Positions 54,941 through 63,949 are shown, numbered from the stretch's first letter. The stretch is 64,000 nt of DNA from Bacillota bacterium (GCA_023409265.1 JAEYHZ010000036.1:62001-126000), one strand, 5' to 3'. The notes: generated from the letters alone by a model not told the origin. Program-made: numbers and translations.

Positions 54941-56329
54941 ATGAAAATACAAATTAATAATAAAAAGGCAGTGCATGTTGGCTTTGCCATAATTACCACT
55001 ATGATAATAATTGGTATTATATTTTTGATAAATTGGAACAAAAAACTGTCCTATGATTATTTTTATAAAGGCATATACATAGATGGCATCAAGGTAGAGG
55101 GCATGTCGATAAATACTGCTGAAAAGGAAATAAAAAACAAATTGGAAAACAATTACAATCCAAGAATTATCAAGGTGTTATATAACGATAAATCCTGGGA
55201 CCTTCCACTCAGCGGCATAGATTTTAGCTTTGATGTGGATACAGCTTTAAATAGGGCATACAAGCTTGGGCGTAGCGGTTCAGCTTTTTACAGATTGAAG
55301 ACAATTAAAAGATTGGAGAAAAAACCAATCAATTTGATTGTGTCTGCAAAATATGATAAGGTAAAATTAAACAAGTTTTTATCCACAATAAAAAAGGAAA
55401 TAGATTTTTCAGGTACAAACTCCACATATGATTATAATTATGGTAGAATAGTATATACCAGAGATGTAAACGGGAGAAAGCTTGATCTTGAAACTAATGC
55501 GAAACTTATTGAAGCCAGACTGCTGAATAGGGATTTTAGTGACATTTGCCTTTTAGTGGAGACAGTCAGACCAACTATAACAGTTGATGACGTTAAGGAT
55601 TTGAAAAATGTTCTTGGTACCTATTCAACAAAGTTTAATTCAGATAATTACAGCAGGGCACACAATATAGAACTGGCTGGTAAAAAGATTAATAATTTTC
55701 TTTTGCTGCCGGGAGAAGAATTCTCAATGGATTTCGCTTTGGGGCCAAGAACTTCTTCCAACGGATATATGCAGGCTCCCATTATAATGCGAAGCAAGAT
55801 GGTATCCGGTACCGGCGGTGGAGTTTGCCAGGTGGCGACAACTCTATATAATGCAGCATTGCTTTCTTACTTAGATATAACTATGAGAGTGCATCACTCA
55901 ATTCCTTTGAGATATGTCCCTCCGGGACAGGATGCTACTATTTCTGAAGGATATATAGACTTGAAATTTAAGAACAATAGGGATTATACTATTTGTATTG
56001 TTTCTGAAATTAAAGGCGGCACTGTTACAATAAAAATCATAGGCAGGAAAAAAGAAGGTGAGAATTTTCGGGCTGCATTAAGGTCAATCATTCTTGATCA
56101 ATATGATCCGCCTGAACCTGAATATGTTATTAACAACAGTCTGTCAAATGACGAAATACAAATAAGAGTAAAAGAGAGAAAAGGCTTAAAGGTAGTATTA
56201 TATAGAGATACATATAACGAACAGGGGGCATTGGTAAACAGCGAAGTAATCAGTGAAGATATTTATAAACCGGTTCGTGGACAGCTTGCTGTAAACAGGA
56301 AGACTTATGAGACCCTAAAAAACAATTAA
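54941..56329 (+). CDS. VanW-family membrane-anchored protein
   Basis: 462 aa. One N-terminal membrane helix (about 13-31), then a PG_binding_4-type domain (about 45-215) and a VanW domain (about 230-370) with FSMDFALGPRTSSNGYMQAP and the GTGGGVCQVATTLYNAALLS motif. The bulk lies outside the membrane. VanW was first seen in glycopeptide-resistance clusters, but such genes are common in Clostridia and not evidence of resistance; a cell-wall role is likely. No G5 domain is present. Confidence 0.9.
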   Translation: MKIQINNKKAVHVGFAIITTMIIIGIIFLINWNKKLSYDYFYKGIYIDGIKVEGMSINTAEKEIKNKLENNYNPRIIKVLYNDKSWDLPLSGIDFSFDVDTALNRAYKLGRSGSAFYRLKTIKRLEKKPINLIVSAKYDKVKLNKFLSTIKKEIDFSGTNSTYDYNYGRIVYTRDVNGRKLDLETNAKLIEARLLNRDFSDICLLVETVRPTITVDDVKDLKNVLGTYSTKFNSDNYSRAHNIELAGKKINNFLLLPGEEFSMDFALGPRTSSNGYMQAPIIMRSKMVSGTGGGVCQVATTLYNAALLSYLDITMRVHHSIPLRYVPPGQDATISEGYIDLKFKNNRDYTICIVSEIKGGTVTIKIIGRKKEGENFRAALRSIILDQYDPPEPEYVINNSLSNDEIQIRVKERKGLKVVLYRDTYNEQGALVNSEVISEDIYKPVRGQLAVNRKTYETLKNN

Positions 56330-56396
56330 AAGAGATATTGCTAATTATTCTTAAGTCAATATGAAAAATATACAAAACGGTTAGGAGTATGGTGCA

Positions 56397-57086
56397 ATGA
56401 ATAATTTGCTTTATAACAAAAAAATTATGTGTCCGGTATGCAACAGAGAAATAGAAGTAACCAAGGTAAAAACTAAAGGCTGCAAGGTAAAGTCAAGAGA
56501 TACGGATATGTGTGTACATTATGAAGACCTGAATGTTCTCTTCTATGATGTATGGGTTTGTGAAAATTGCGGTTACGCGGCACTTCAAGATAAATTTGAA
56601 GGACTTTTTACAAAGGATATTGCTGTAATACGCGATAAAATTTCAAAGAACTGGGTAAAGAGAAGCTTTATCGGGGAGAGAGACGCTGACAAGGCAATTG
56701 AGGCTTTCAAGCTGGCACTGCTGACTCTGAAGGTCAGGAATGCCAAGGCCAGTGAATTGGCAAAGGTGTGTCTCAGAATAGCCTGGTTGTACAGAGACAA
56801 AAATGATTCAAAACGAGAAACAGAGTTTCTTAATTTTGCATTGAATTCATATAATGAAGCTTATCTTAAGGAGAGATTTCCTTTGGACAAGCTAGATGAA
56901 TATACTTGCATGTACATAATAGCTGAATTGTTTAGAAGAGTTGGCAAACTGGATGATTCCATACTTTGGTTCAGCAGAATTGTTTCTTCAGCTGAAGCAA
57001 GAAGAAATCCAAAATTAATAGATATGGCACGTGATCAGTATCAGCTGGCAAAAGATGAGCTGGCTGCAGCTGGAACAGGTGCTTAA
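56397..57086 (+). CDS. DUF2225 protein with zinc ribbons and TPR-like helices
   Basis: 229 aa. CPVC near the N-terminus and CENCGYAAL (about residue 52) form paired CxxC zinc sites typical of DUF2225. The rest (about 75-220) is helical and TPR-like (RIAWLYRDKNDSKRETEFL, ELFRRVGKLDDSILWFSRIV). Function unknown; in Clostridia it is often near cell-envelope genes. TAGGAG lies before the ATG. Confidence 0.86.
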   Translation: MNNLLYNKKIMCPVCNREIEVTKVKTKGCKVKSRDTDMCVHYEDLNVLFYDVWVCENCGYAALQDKFEGLFTKDIAVIRDKISKNWVKRSFIGERDADKAIEAFKLALLTLKVRNAKASELAKVCLRIAWLYRDKNDSKRETEFLNFALNSYNEAYLKERFPLDKLDEYTCMYIIAELFRRVGKLDDSILWFSRIVSSAEARRNPKLIDMARDQYQLAKDELAAAGTGA

Positions 57087-57103
57087 AGGAGATATGTTTT
57101 TTA

Positions 57104-58093
57104 ATGGAGGCTGGTAAGGTACCAAACGAAGTTTTAGATAAAATTGTTCTTAGTAAAATAAATAAATTCAGAAAAGACATAATTCTAAGACCCGGAATTG
57201 GTGAGGATTGTGCGGCGATAGATTTTGACGACTATGCCTGCATACTTTCAACTGACCCAATTACCGGTGCAGCCAAGGATATAGGACAGCTGGCAGTTCA
57301 TATATCCTGCAACGATATAGCGTCCTGTGGAGTAGCCCCAATGGGTCTGATGGTAACAATTCTTTGCCCTGTGGGTACATCTGAAGCTGAGCTGGGAAAA
57401 GTAATGGAGCAATTATCCGATACAGCTGCCAAACTGAATGTTGAGATTATAGGCGGACATACCGAGGTAACACCTGCTGTTAACAAAATCGTAATTTCAA
57501 CAACCTGTATAGGAAAAGCTTTGAAGGATAAAGTAATTTCGTCCAGGGGTGCCCGACCCGGAGACAGTGTTATTATAACTAAAAGCGCCGGTCTGGAAGG
57601 TACGGCTATAATAGCCAATGACCTTGAACACAAAATTGCCGGTAAAATTCCGGAAGAGCAGCTTAAGTTGGCCAAGAGCTATATCAACTCCATAAGTGTT
57701 GTAAAGGAAGGCGTTATCGCCGGTGAATTCGGTGCAACTGCAATGCATGACATTACTGAAGGCGGTGTTCTGGGAGCAGTCTGGGAAATTGCCGAAGCAT
57801 CGGGTACAGGTATTATTATCGATAAAGACAAAATACCTGTTGAAGAAGTTACAGCTCTTATATGTCAGGCTCTGGAGCTGGATGTTCTAAAGCTTATATC
57901 ATCTGGCTGCATGCTTATAACCTGCCAAAAAGGAGAAGAACTGTGCAGTCTTCTGGAAAAGAACAATATTAAGGCTTCTATTATTGGAACAGTTACCGCA
58001 AATAAAGACGAGAGAATATTAATCAGTAAAAAAGAGGGTACAGTTAAAGAGATTGAACCTCCTGGAGCAGACGAATTGTATAAGGTTGTATGA
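57104..58093 (+). CDS. AIR synthase-related protein, HypE-like
   Basis: 329 aa of the PurM/HypE/ThiL/SelD ATP-binding fold. N-terminal IGEDCAAIDF and LSTDPITG, then HISCNDIASCGVAPMG, and the C-terminal HDITEGGVLGAVWEIAEASG. True HypE ends in a cysteine that carries the cyanide group in NiFe-cofactor synthesis; this protein ends ADELYKVV without it. No other hyp gene is nearby. It starts 17 bases after the DUF2225 gene, with AAAGGAGA upstream. Likely an ATP-dependent enzyme of unknown substrate. Confidence 0.85.
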   Translation: MEAGKVPNEVLDKIVLSKINKFRKDIILRPGIGEDCAAIDFDDYACILSTDPITGAAKDIGQLAVHISCNDIASCGVAPMGLMVTILCPVGTSEAELGKVMEQLSDTAAKLNVEIIGGHTEVTPAVNKIVISTTCIGKALKDKVISSRGARPGDSVIITKSAGLEGTAIIANDLEHKIAGKIPEEQLKLAKSYINSISVVKEGVIAGEFGATAMHDITEGGVLGAVWEIAEASGTGIIIDKDKIPVEEVTALICQALELDVLKLISSGCMLITCQKGEELCSLLEKNNIKASIIGTVTANKDERILISKKEGTVKEIEPPGADELYKVV

Positions 58094-58099
58094 TACTTG

Positions 58100-58138
58100 A
58101 TACAGAATACCAAAATAAAAGATGGTATTCTGTATTTG
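58100..58138 (+). terminator. Terminator after HypE-like gene
   Basis: A perfect 13-bp stem (58100-58112 with 58123-58135), 10-base loop, with a short TTG-TA tail. Confidence 0.72.
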
Positions 58139-58188
58139 TATAAATATGTAGTCTATACTTAACTTTTGCATATTTATTTGTATTTTGA

Positions 58189-58218
58189 TTGACATATCCG
58201 ACATAATTTTAATATAAT
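58189..58218 (+). promoter_or_regulatory. glyA promoter
   Basis: TTGACA (58189-58194) and TATAAT (58213-58218) with an 18-base spacer. Both boxes are perfect sigma-A consensus, so expression should be strong. Confidence 0.8.
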
Positions 58219-58225
58219 TTAATAG

Positions 58226-58309
58226 AAGTCTTTCTGGGAGATACAAATATATTCACTACAAAGACTTTCATGAAATAATTAACAAAAATTTGTCAACTAT
58301 CATTTGACA
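58226..58309 (+). promoter_or_regulatory. Inverted repeats in glyA leader
   Basis: AAGTCTTT (58226-58233) with AAAGACTT (58260-58267), then the dyad TGTCAA-N7-TTGACA at 58291-58309 immediately before the ribosome binding site. Possible operator or translational control element; no glycine or purine riboswitch fold was recognised. Confidence 0.4.
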
Positions 58310-58325
58310 GGAGTGGAGGTTAGTT

Positions 58326-59567
58326 TTGTACAATATTGATACAATAAAAAAGATCGATCCTCAGGTAGCCGAGGCTATAGAACTGGAAGTAAACAGACAG
58401 AGAAATAAAATCGAATTGATTGCATCTGAAAATTTTGTAAGCGATGCTGTTTTAGAAGCTCTTGGAACTCCGTTAACAAACAAGTATGCTGAAGGCTATC
58501 CGGGTAAAAGATATTACGGTGGCTGCGAGCATGTTGATATAATTGAACAGCTTGCTATTGATCGAGCAAAAGAAATATTTGGAGCTGAACATGCAAATGT
58601 ACAGCCTCACTCCGGTGCCCAGGCAAATTCAGCAGTATATTTTGCCTTCCTTAACCCCGGGGATACTATATTGGGAATGAATCTGGCTCATGGCGGACAT
58701 CTCAGCCATGGCAGTCCGGTTAATATATCAGGAAAATACTATAATGTTGTTCCATATGGTGTAAGAGAAGACAATTGCCATATTGACTATGAAGAATTGA
58801 GAAATATTGCAAAGGCTAACTCGCCAAAAATCATTGTGGCAGGTGCAAGTGCTTATCCAAGAACCTTGGACTTTAAGGCTTTCAGAGAAATTGCAGACGA
58901 AGTCGGAGCAATTCTGATGGTTGATATGGCACATATAGCAGGTCTTGTCGCTGCCGGAGTTCATCCAAGTCCGGTTCCTTACGCAGATATTGTTACGACT
59001 ACTACTCATAAAACCCTGAGAGGACCAAGAGGAGGAATGATCCTCTGCAAACAGGAGTATGCAAAAAAGATTGACAGTGCTGTATTCCCTGGTAACCAGG
59101 GTGGTCCATTAATGCACGTTATCGCTGCAAAAGCAGTCAGCTTCAAGGAAGTTCTTTCAGCTGACTTCAAGACCTATCAGAAGAACATTGTAAAGAATGC
59201 AAAAGCTCTGTCGGAAGCGCTTATGAGCAAAGGCTTCAAGCTTGTATCGGACGGTACCGACAATCACCTGATGCTGATTAATCTGACAAATATGAATATT
59301 ACCGGTAAGGAAGCTCAGCATAAATTAGATGAAGTATTCATAACCTGCAATAAGAACGGAATTCCTTTTGATACTCAAAGTCCGTTTATCACTAGCGGTA
59401 TCAGATTGGGAACACCTGCAGTTACTGCCAGAGGAATGAATGAAGATGATATGAGAGAAATTGCAGATCTTATTCATCTTACAATAACTGACTTTGATGC
59501 TTCACAGGACAGTATTCGCAATAGAGTTCAGATTCTTTGCAAAAAGTACCCATTATACGGTAAATAA
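58326..59567 (+). CDS. glyA: Serine hydroxymethyltransferase
   Basis: 413 aa PLP enzyme, serine + tetrahydrofolate to glycine + methylene-tetrahydrofolate. Family marks: NKYAEGYPGKRYYGG, the PLP-binding Lys229 in TTTTHKTLRGPRGG and the ITSGIRLGTPA segment. TTG start after GTGGAGGT. Followed by a large palindromic element and then proC. Confidence 0.98.
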   Translation: MYNIDTIKKIDPQVAEAIELEVNRQRNKIELIASENFVSDAVLEALGTPLTNKYAEGYPGKRYYGGCEHVDIIEQLAIDRAKEIFGAEHANVQPHSGAQANSAVYFAFLNPGDTILGMNLAHGGHLSHGSPVNISGKYYNVVPYGVREDNCHIDYEELRNIAKANSPKIIVAGASAYPRTLDFKAFREIADEVGAILMVDMAHIAGLVAAGVHPSPVPYADIVTTTTHKTLRGPRGGMILCKQEYAKKIDSAVFPGNQGGPLMHVIAAKAVSFKEVLSADFKTYQKNIVKNAKALSEALMSKGFKLVSDGTDNHLMLINLTNMNITGKEAQHKLDEVFITCNKNGIPFDTQSPFITSGIRLGTPAVTARGMNEDDMREIADLIHLTITDFDASQDSIRNRVQILCKKYPLYGK

Positions 59568-59641
59568 TTTTGATTTTATTGAAATTAATTACATTGATAA
59601 ATTTACTGTTGAATAACTTAGGGATATTTATATACAATATT

Positions 59642-59826
59642 CTTAAGTTATTCCTTAGGAATGACCAAATAATAACTTCCGATTCCTTGAACGGTTATTT
59701 TCTGCCATCCCTGCGTTGTCGTCGGTTGCAATAAAGCAATTATTGCGCCCTCCTCCGCCTTTGGAGGACAAAAAATCCCTCGTTCAAGAAACCGATTTTA
59801 TTATTTGGTCATTCCTTAATATTAAG
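59642..59826. repeat. 185-bp palindromic element, MITE-like
   Basis: Outer arms match over GGAATGACCAAATAATAA (59658-59675) and its complement (59798-59815), then TTCCTTGAACG (59684-59693) with CGTTCAAGAA (59781-59790). The centre has TTGCAATAA/TTATTGC and CTCC/GGAGG stems. No protein coded. It is unlike the element at 50253 in sequence, alike in plan. Confidence 0.6.
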
Positions 59827-59878
59827 AAAGATTGGGATAGGTAAAGTTTTATCCCGTAAAGAAACGGAGATTATAAAT

Positions 59879-60697
59879 ATGGATTTTAAATTGGGTTTTG
59901 TTGGAACGGGAAACATGGGTTCAGCGGTTATAAAAAGTCTTGTTAAGGCAAACTTTTTGCCGGGGGACAAGATTTCCATGTTTGACGTGGATAAAAACAA
60001 ACTTGAAAAACTCAAAATCGAAACCGGTGTTGGATATATGTCATCTGCCAAAGAGGTTGTTGAGTGGTCGGATATAATAATCCTGGCAGTTAAACCAAAC
60101 ATCCTGAAAAATGTTCTGGAGGATTTAAAGCCACAGATTGATGATAAAAAAGTTATTGTTTCCTTTGCCGTTGGCATACCCATAAGCTTTTACGAAGAAA
60201 TCCTGGGTACAGATAAAAAGTTAATCCGCACTATGCCAAATACACCTGCAATGGTGGGTGAGGGCATGACACTGGTTTGTGAGAACCGAAATGTGACAGA
60301 GGCCGAGCTAACTATAGTAAAAAATTTATTTGATTGTACTGGGAAATGCGAGGTTCTTCCGGAGAAGCTGATGACCGAGGTCACAGCACTAACCGGAAGC
60401 AGCCCTGCATACGTTTTCATGTTCATAGAGGCCATGGCGGATGCAGCAGTTTTATCGGGAATACCAAGGGATATGTCTTACAGGCTGGCAGCACAGGCTG
60501 TGCTTGGCTCTGCAAAGATGGTTCTGGAGACAGGGCTGCACCCTGGTATACTGAAGGATCAGGTGTGTTCTCCGGGCGGAACCACCATAGAGGCTGTCGC
60601 GTCACTCGAAAAAAATAGTTTCAGATATGCTATTATGGAAGCAATGGACCAATGTACAAAAAAGGCAAAACTTGTTGGCGAAGAGTTCAATAAGTGA
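59879..60697 (+). CDS. proC: Pyrroline-5-carboxylate reductase
   Basis: 272 aa, canonical. NAD(P) motif GFVGTGNMGSAV (6-17), MPNTPAMVGEG, ALTGSSPAYVF and the substrate-binding CSPGGTTIEAVASLE. Makes proline from P5C. GGAGA precedes the ATG. This is the enzyme expected to serve proline synthesis; the divergent copy at 660 lacks these motifs. No proA or proB is in the window. Confidence 0.97.
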   Translation: MDFKLGFVGTGNMGSAVIKSLVKANFLPGDKISMFDVDKNKLEKLKIETGVGYMSSAKEVVEWSDIIILAVKPNILKNVLEDLKPQIDDKKVIVSFAVGIPISFYEEILGTDKKLIRTMPNTPAMVGEGMTLVCENRNVTEAELTIVKNLFDCTGKCEVLPEKLMTEVTALTGSSPAYVFMFIEAMADAAVLSGIPRDMSYRLAAQAVLGSAKMVLETGLHPGILKDQVCSPGGTTIEAVASLEKNSFRYAIMEAMDQCTKKAKLVGEEFNK

Positions 60698-60710
60698 TAA
60701 AAAAAATACT

Positions 60711-60756
60711 AAAAAACCTCCCGACAAAGTTTGAAATTTTTCAGGAGGTTTTTTTT
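60711..60756 (+). terminator. proC terminator
   Basis: AAAAAACCTCC (60711-60721) with GGAGGTTTTTT (60744-60754) and extra T residues; the loop can form a further GAAA/TTTC pair. Confidence 0.9.
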
Positions 60757-61040
60757 ATAAATAATAAGGTGATAGTACCTTAAGACTTTATGATTCCCAC
60801 GCTGTGGATGTATTCCCGTGTGTGGCATATAGAAAATATCGGTTTCTGATTAAAAATGCTAAGACAAAATCCTCAGTATGCTGAGGGTTATATTGTTGGT
60901 AGCTTTACTTTTACTAAATTAGGCATCGAAAAATGAGAGCTGCCATGTTATAATCAGTACAGGTATTTTATAAAAAACAAGGTTTGAGTGATGAAAAGAG
61001 AATTTAAAGATTGTTTATAATCTGTAAGGAAATTAATACT
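60757..61040. other. Spacer before immunity-like gene
   Basis: 284 bases. A stem CCTCAG/CTGAGG (about 60870-60886), a possible -10 TATAAT at 60949-60954 with no clear -35, and a 9-codon ORF (ATG at 60991, MKREFKDCL). No function assigned. Confidence 0.35.
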
Positions 61041-61637
61041 ATGTTTTCAGATGTAGAAATCAAACTGAAGAAAAGAAATAAAATATTGTTTTCCCGTAAC
61101 AGTCAGTGTTTACAAGAGTTGATAAAACTAATTCAGTTACAAAATCACCGAACCCTTGTGATGTGGGCCTTGGATTGTGCAAAATTGCCTTTGGAACAGT
61201 TTGAAGCAAAGTATCCCGATGAAACCAGGCTTAGAAAATGTTTGGAGCTTTGTGAAGCTTGGGCAAGAGGCAAAATCAAAATGCCCCTGGCAAAACAGGC
61301 TATTTTAGATTCACATGCAGTAGCAAAGACAATTGATGATAGCGAATACGGTGCATATTGCCATGCTATTGGACATGCCGGAGCAACTGTACATGTTGAA
61401 ACACACGCTTTAGGGCTGCCTATTTATGAATTGACGGCAATAGTCTTAAAACACGGAAAAGATAACTTTTCAAAACCAGTCAGTGAAAAGATAAATTACT
61501 ATTATCGCTGCCTGCTGTACTGGCAAGAAAATGCCGGTAACTTTGGACTTGATTGGGCAAACTTTTTACTGGATGACACCAGACCTAACAAGGAAAGATT
61601 ATTATGCGAAAAAAGAAAGTTAAATCAAATAAGTTGA
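61041..61637 (+). CDS. Imm5-like putative immunity protein
   Basis: 198 aa. The pattern MWALDCAKLPLEQFEAKYPD, then CLELCEAWARGKIKMPLAK and HAIGHAGATVHVETHALG matches the helical family named putative immunity protein (Imm5-like). Such proteins protect against a polymorphic toxin, yet no toxin gene is visible in the window. ATG 61041 follows AAGGA at 12 bases; an upstream TTG at 61011 is weaker. The family name is from memory of its motif pattern. Confidence 0.7.
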   Translation: MFSDVEIKLKKRNKILFSRNSQCLQELIKLIQLQNHRTLVMWALDCAKLPLEQFEAKYPDETRLRKCLELCEAWARGKIKMPLAKQAILDSHAVAKTIDDSEYGAYCHAIGHAGATVHVETHALGLPIYELTAIVLKHGKDNFSKPVSEKINYYYRCLLYWQENAGNFGLDWANFLLDDTRPNKERLLCEKRKLNQIS

Positions 61638-61796
61638 AGATAATGCTGTAAAAGTAATCATCAAGGAACATGATTGATTTTCTTCAAACTGCCGTTTTCT
61701 ATACCAGATATGAATGAAGGACGAAATATCAGTTTGATTCATCACCGACATCGTGTGGTGGAGAGTAAAGCGATAAGCGAAAGGGAGTGACACTTT

Positions 61797-62147
61797 ATGA
61801 TAAATGAACGCGTATACAAGATGGCTTTTTCCAGCGTCTACCCGCTGCTCGTCCAGAAGGCAGAGCGCAAAGGGCGTACCAAATTCGAGGTTGATGCTGT
61901 GATTTGTTGGCTGACGGGGTATGACGATTCTGGCCTGCAAGCACAAATTGTGAAGAATATCGATTACAAAACCTTCTTTAGTGAAGCCCCGCAGATAAAC
62001 CCGAACGCCTCTAAAATTTCAGGCGTAATTTGCGGACATCGCGTTGAGGAAATCGATGACCCGCTCATGCAGAAAATCAGGTGGCTTGACAAACTGGTGG
62101 ACGAATTGGCAAAAGGCAAGCCAATGGAGAAGATTTTGCGGAGTTGA
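61797..62147 (+). CDS. DUF2200 family protein
   Basis: 116 aa. RVYKMAFSSVYPLLVQKAERKG in parts, then EVDAVICWLTGY and FFSEAPQINPNA followed by GVICGHRVEEI, match the DUF2200 family (small cytosolic proteins of unknown function). Base composition is visibly more G+C-rich than the neighbours, which suggests recent gain. AAAGGGAG stands before the ATG. Confidence 0.86.
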   Translation: MINERVYKMAFSSVYPLLVQKAERKGRTKFEVDAVICWLTGYDDSGLQAQIVKNIDYKTFFSEAPQINPNASKISGVICGHRVEEIDDPLMQKIRWLDKLVDELAKGKPMEKILRS

Positions 62148-62199
62148 GGACGAATGGCTGATAAACCACCCAAAATGCTCACGACAAGAATTATTTAAC

Positions 62200-62252
62200 A
62201 AAGGAGCCGAATAACCACATGATTCACTCACATAGGCTATCGGCTCTGCGTC
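62200..62252. terminator. Possible terminator after DUF2200 gene
   Basis: Arms GGAGCCGAATAACC and GGCTATCGGCTCT pair imperfectly around an 18-base loop. No U-run of note. Confidence 0.45.
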
Positions 62253-62319
62253 TTTACGCCATTACCTAATGCTATTCTTAATACTTCATAAAGAGTAGCA
62301 CTAAAATATAAATTAATTT

Positions 62320-63186
62320 TTATCTTTTCCGAACAGGAATCCAAACTTCACTATAAGCGTAATCTTTTTTGTGTTTATCCATTTTAGTAAAAGAAAAAAC
62401 AGGGACATTGATTACCTCGTAGTTTGAAGAAGGAAGCCATTCTGAATATATTTTTGCCATTGTTTCTTGTAATGTAGAAGGAAATGATCCTTCATTTGGG
62501 AAGATTGCCCAGGTGCAGGCTTTAACCGGTACTTTTTCCAATTTATGACTTACTTGGTTTTCAGTGGTTAAGACGCCTATCAGATGAGTTAAATATCCTT
62601 CTTCTTTTAAGAAATTAGCGTCAGCCTCATAAGAAGCATTGACAATTTCATAAGGCTCCATATTCTGAAGAGAATGCATTTCTTCCTTTTGTTCGTCCGT
62701 TATGCTTTGTGCAAGCTTTACAATCTCATTATTAACACCTTCAAATTGCATAGGGACACGTTTACTTACACCGACTAAATTAAACGCTGGTTTGTCTTCA
62801 ATTCTAAATTCCATATTAATTCCTCCTTTGACGGTTATTATGAATGAAAGTTTGGGAAACGATTTACTTATGCCTTTTTTTATAACATCCGAGGGTAAAA
62901 TCCCACTCCACTTTTTAAATGCTCGAGTAAAGCCGTCCATTGACTGATAACCATATTTCAAAGCAACTTCCGTTACTTTTTCTCCATGTAATAAATCCAT
63001 ACTTGCTTCTGACAATTTTCTGTTTTTGATATATTCACTAAGCGTCAACCCCGAAAGATAAAAAAATACCTTTCTAAAGTGATAGTCAGAAACCCCAGCA
63101 TATTCAGAAATTATTTCAAGAGATAAATCATCATCGGTTAAATGATTTTCAATAAAATCAATCACATGGTTTAATTCGTTTAACAT
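62320..63186 (-). CDS. AraC-family regulator with GyrI-like effector domain
   Basis: 288 aa. N-terminal double helix-turn-helix (about 1-105) with VSDYHFRKVFFYLSGLTLSE and KYGYQSMDGFTRAFKKWSG, then a GyrI-like small-molecule-binding domain (about 125-288, with EVWIPVRK at the end). It is of the Rob/BmrR class that senses lipophilic compounds. The ATG at 63186 follows AAGGAAGGG; an upstream ATG at 63204 lies in that site. Target unknown. Confidence 0.9.
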   Translation of the reverse strand: MLNELNHVIDFIENHLTDDDLSLEIISEYAGVSDYHFRKVFFYLSGLTLSEYIKNRKLSEASMDLLHGEKVTEVALKYGYQSMDGFTRAFKKWSGILPSDVIKKGISKSFPKLSFIITVKGGINMEFRIEDKPAFNLVGVSKRVPMQFEGVNNEIVKLAQSITDEQKEEMHSLQNMEPYEIVNASYEADANFLKEEGYLTHLIGVLTTENQVSHKLEKVPVKACTWAIFPNEGSFPSTLQETMAKIYSEWLPSSNYEVINVPVFSFTKMDKHKKDYAYSEVWIPVRKR

Positions 63187-63301
63187 TATATCCCTTCCTT
63201 TCATATCAACATAATATCAAAACTACTTTACCAATGCTCGACTTTTTTAATACAAAAACTATCGAATAGTTATATAATATTACTCATTTCAATATTCATC
63301 C

Positions 63302-63421
63302 AATATTGCCAGAGAATATGGTTTACCTGCAGTTGTTGGTGTGGAAAATGCCACCAGGCTGATCAAAGACGGACAAAGAATTCGGGTAAACGGTACGGAA
63401 GGTTATGTAGAAATCCTGTAA
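63302..63421 (+). pseudogene. C-terminal remnant of a PEP-utilising enzyme (mobile phosphohistidine domain)
   Basis: About 39 codons ending in TAA encode NIAREYGLPAVVGVENAT, then RLIKDGQRIRVNGTEGYVEI, the tail of the PEP-utilising mobile domain as in phosphoenolpyruvate synthase or rifampicin phosphotransferase. The frame closes at a stop (63275) shortly upstream and the catalytic His part is missing. It is a fragment left after deletion or rearrangement. Confidence 0.75.
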
Positions 63422-63475
63422 GAGCTGATATAAAAATTTTTTGTCCTAGAGTATCGGAAGAACGGGTCCAACAAT

Positions 63476-63949
63476 CTATTTATGATATTTTCCTGTACAC
63501 TCCAGGATATCAATCTCAATCACAGCAGTACCCTTAATCATGTTATCAGGAAGCTCTTTCCCGACAAATCGTGGCGTGTACTTCTCAACCAGCTTATTCA
63601 ACACTTCACGTTTATTATCCAAGTCCTCAAGCACCGAAGCGTTTCCAACAATAACAACACTATTGTACTCTGCCTCAGTGTCACAGGCATTATCGATATT
63701 GTCAGACAAGAGGCCAAACAATTCATCAACTTCAAAGCATGCTTTTGAATTTCGATTTATATTATCGATTTTTTGCCCCTTTGGAAGACCATGCATATAA
63801 ATTTTGTTATTGTAGTAAACAAAGTGCATGGCAATGACATATGGATAACCATTCTCATTGATGGTAGCGAACCGTCCAATATCTGCACGATGAAGTAACC
63901 CATCAATCTGCTCTAGTGTTAATTGAAACTTCTTCATTCTGTATTGCAT
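63476..63949 (-). CDS. NimA-like flavin-binding protein (PNPOx-like split barrel)
   Basis: 157 aa. Pyridoxamine-5-phosphate oxidase-like fold: GRFATINENGYPYVIAMHFV, IYMHGLPKGQKIDNI and NRNSKACFEVDE are marks of the nitroimidazole-reductase (NimA) related group. Binds FMN probably; true substrate unknown, and the name does not by itself imply drug resistance. AGGAGG stands upstream of the ATG at 63949; ATG at 63937 is possible. Confidence 0.87.
   Translation of the reverse strand: MQYRMKKFQLTLEQIDGLLHRADIGRFATINENGYPYVIAMHFVYYNNKIYMHGLPKGQKIDNINRNSKACFEVDELFGLLSDNIDNACDTEAEYNSVVIVGNASVLEDLDNKREVLNKLVEKYTPRFVGKELPDNMIKGTAVIEIDILECTGKYHK

Noticed and set aside
54941..56329. VanW protein as a vancomycin resistance determinant.
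   Set aside because: No vanA/B, vanH, vanX or vanRS genes are present; VanW-domain proteins are common in Clostridia.
60334..60618. Open frame of 94 codons inside proC in another frame.
   Set aside because: It overlaps the conserved proC motifs; its length reflects codon composition there.
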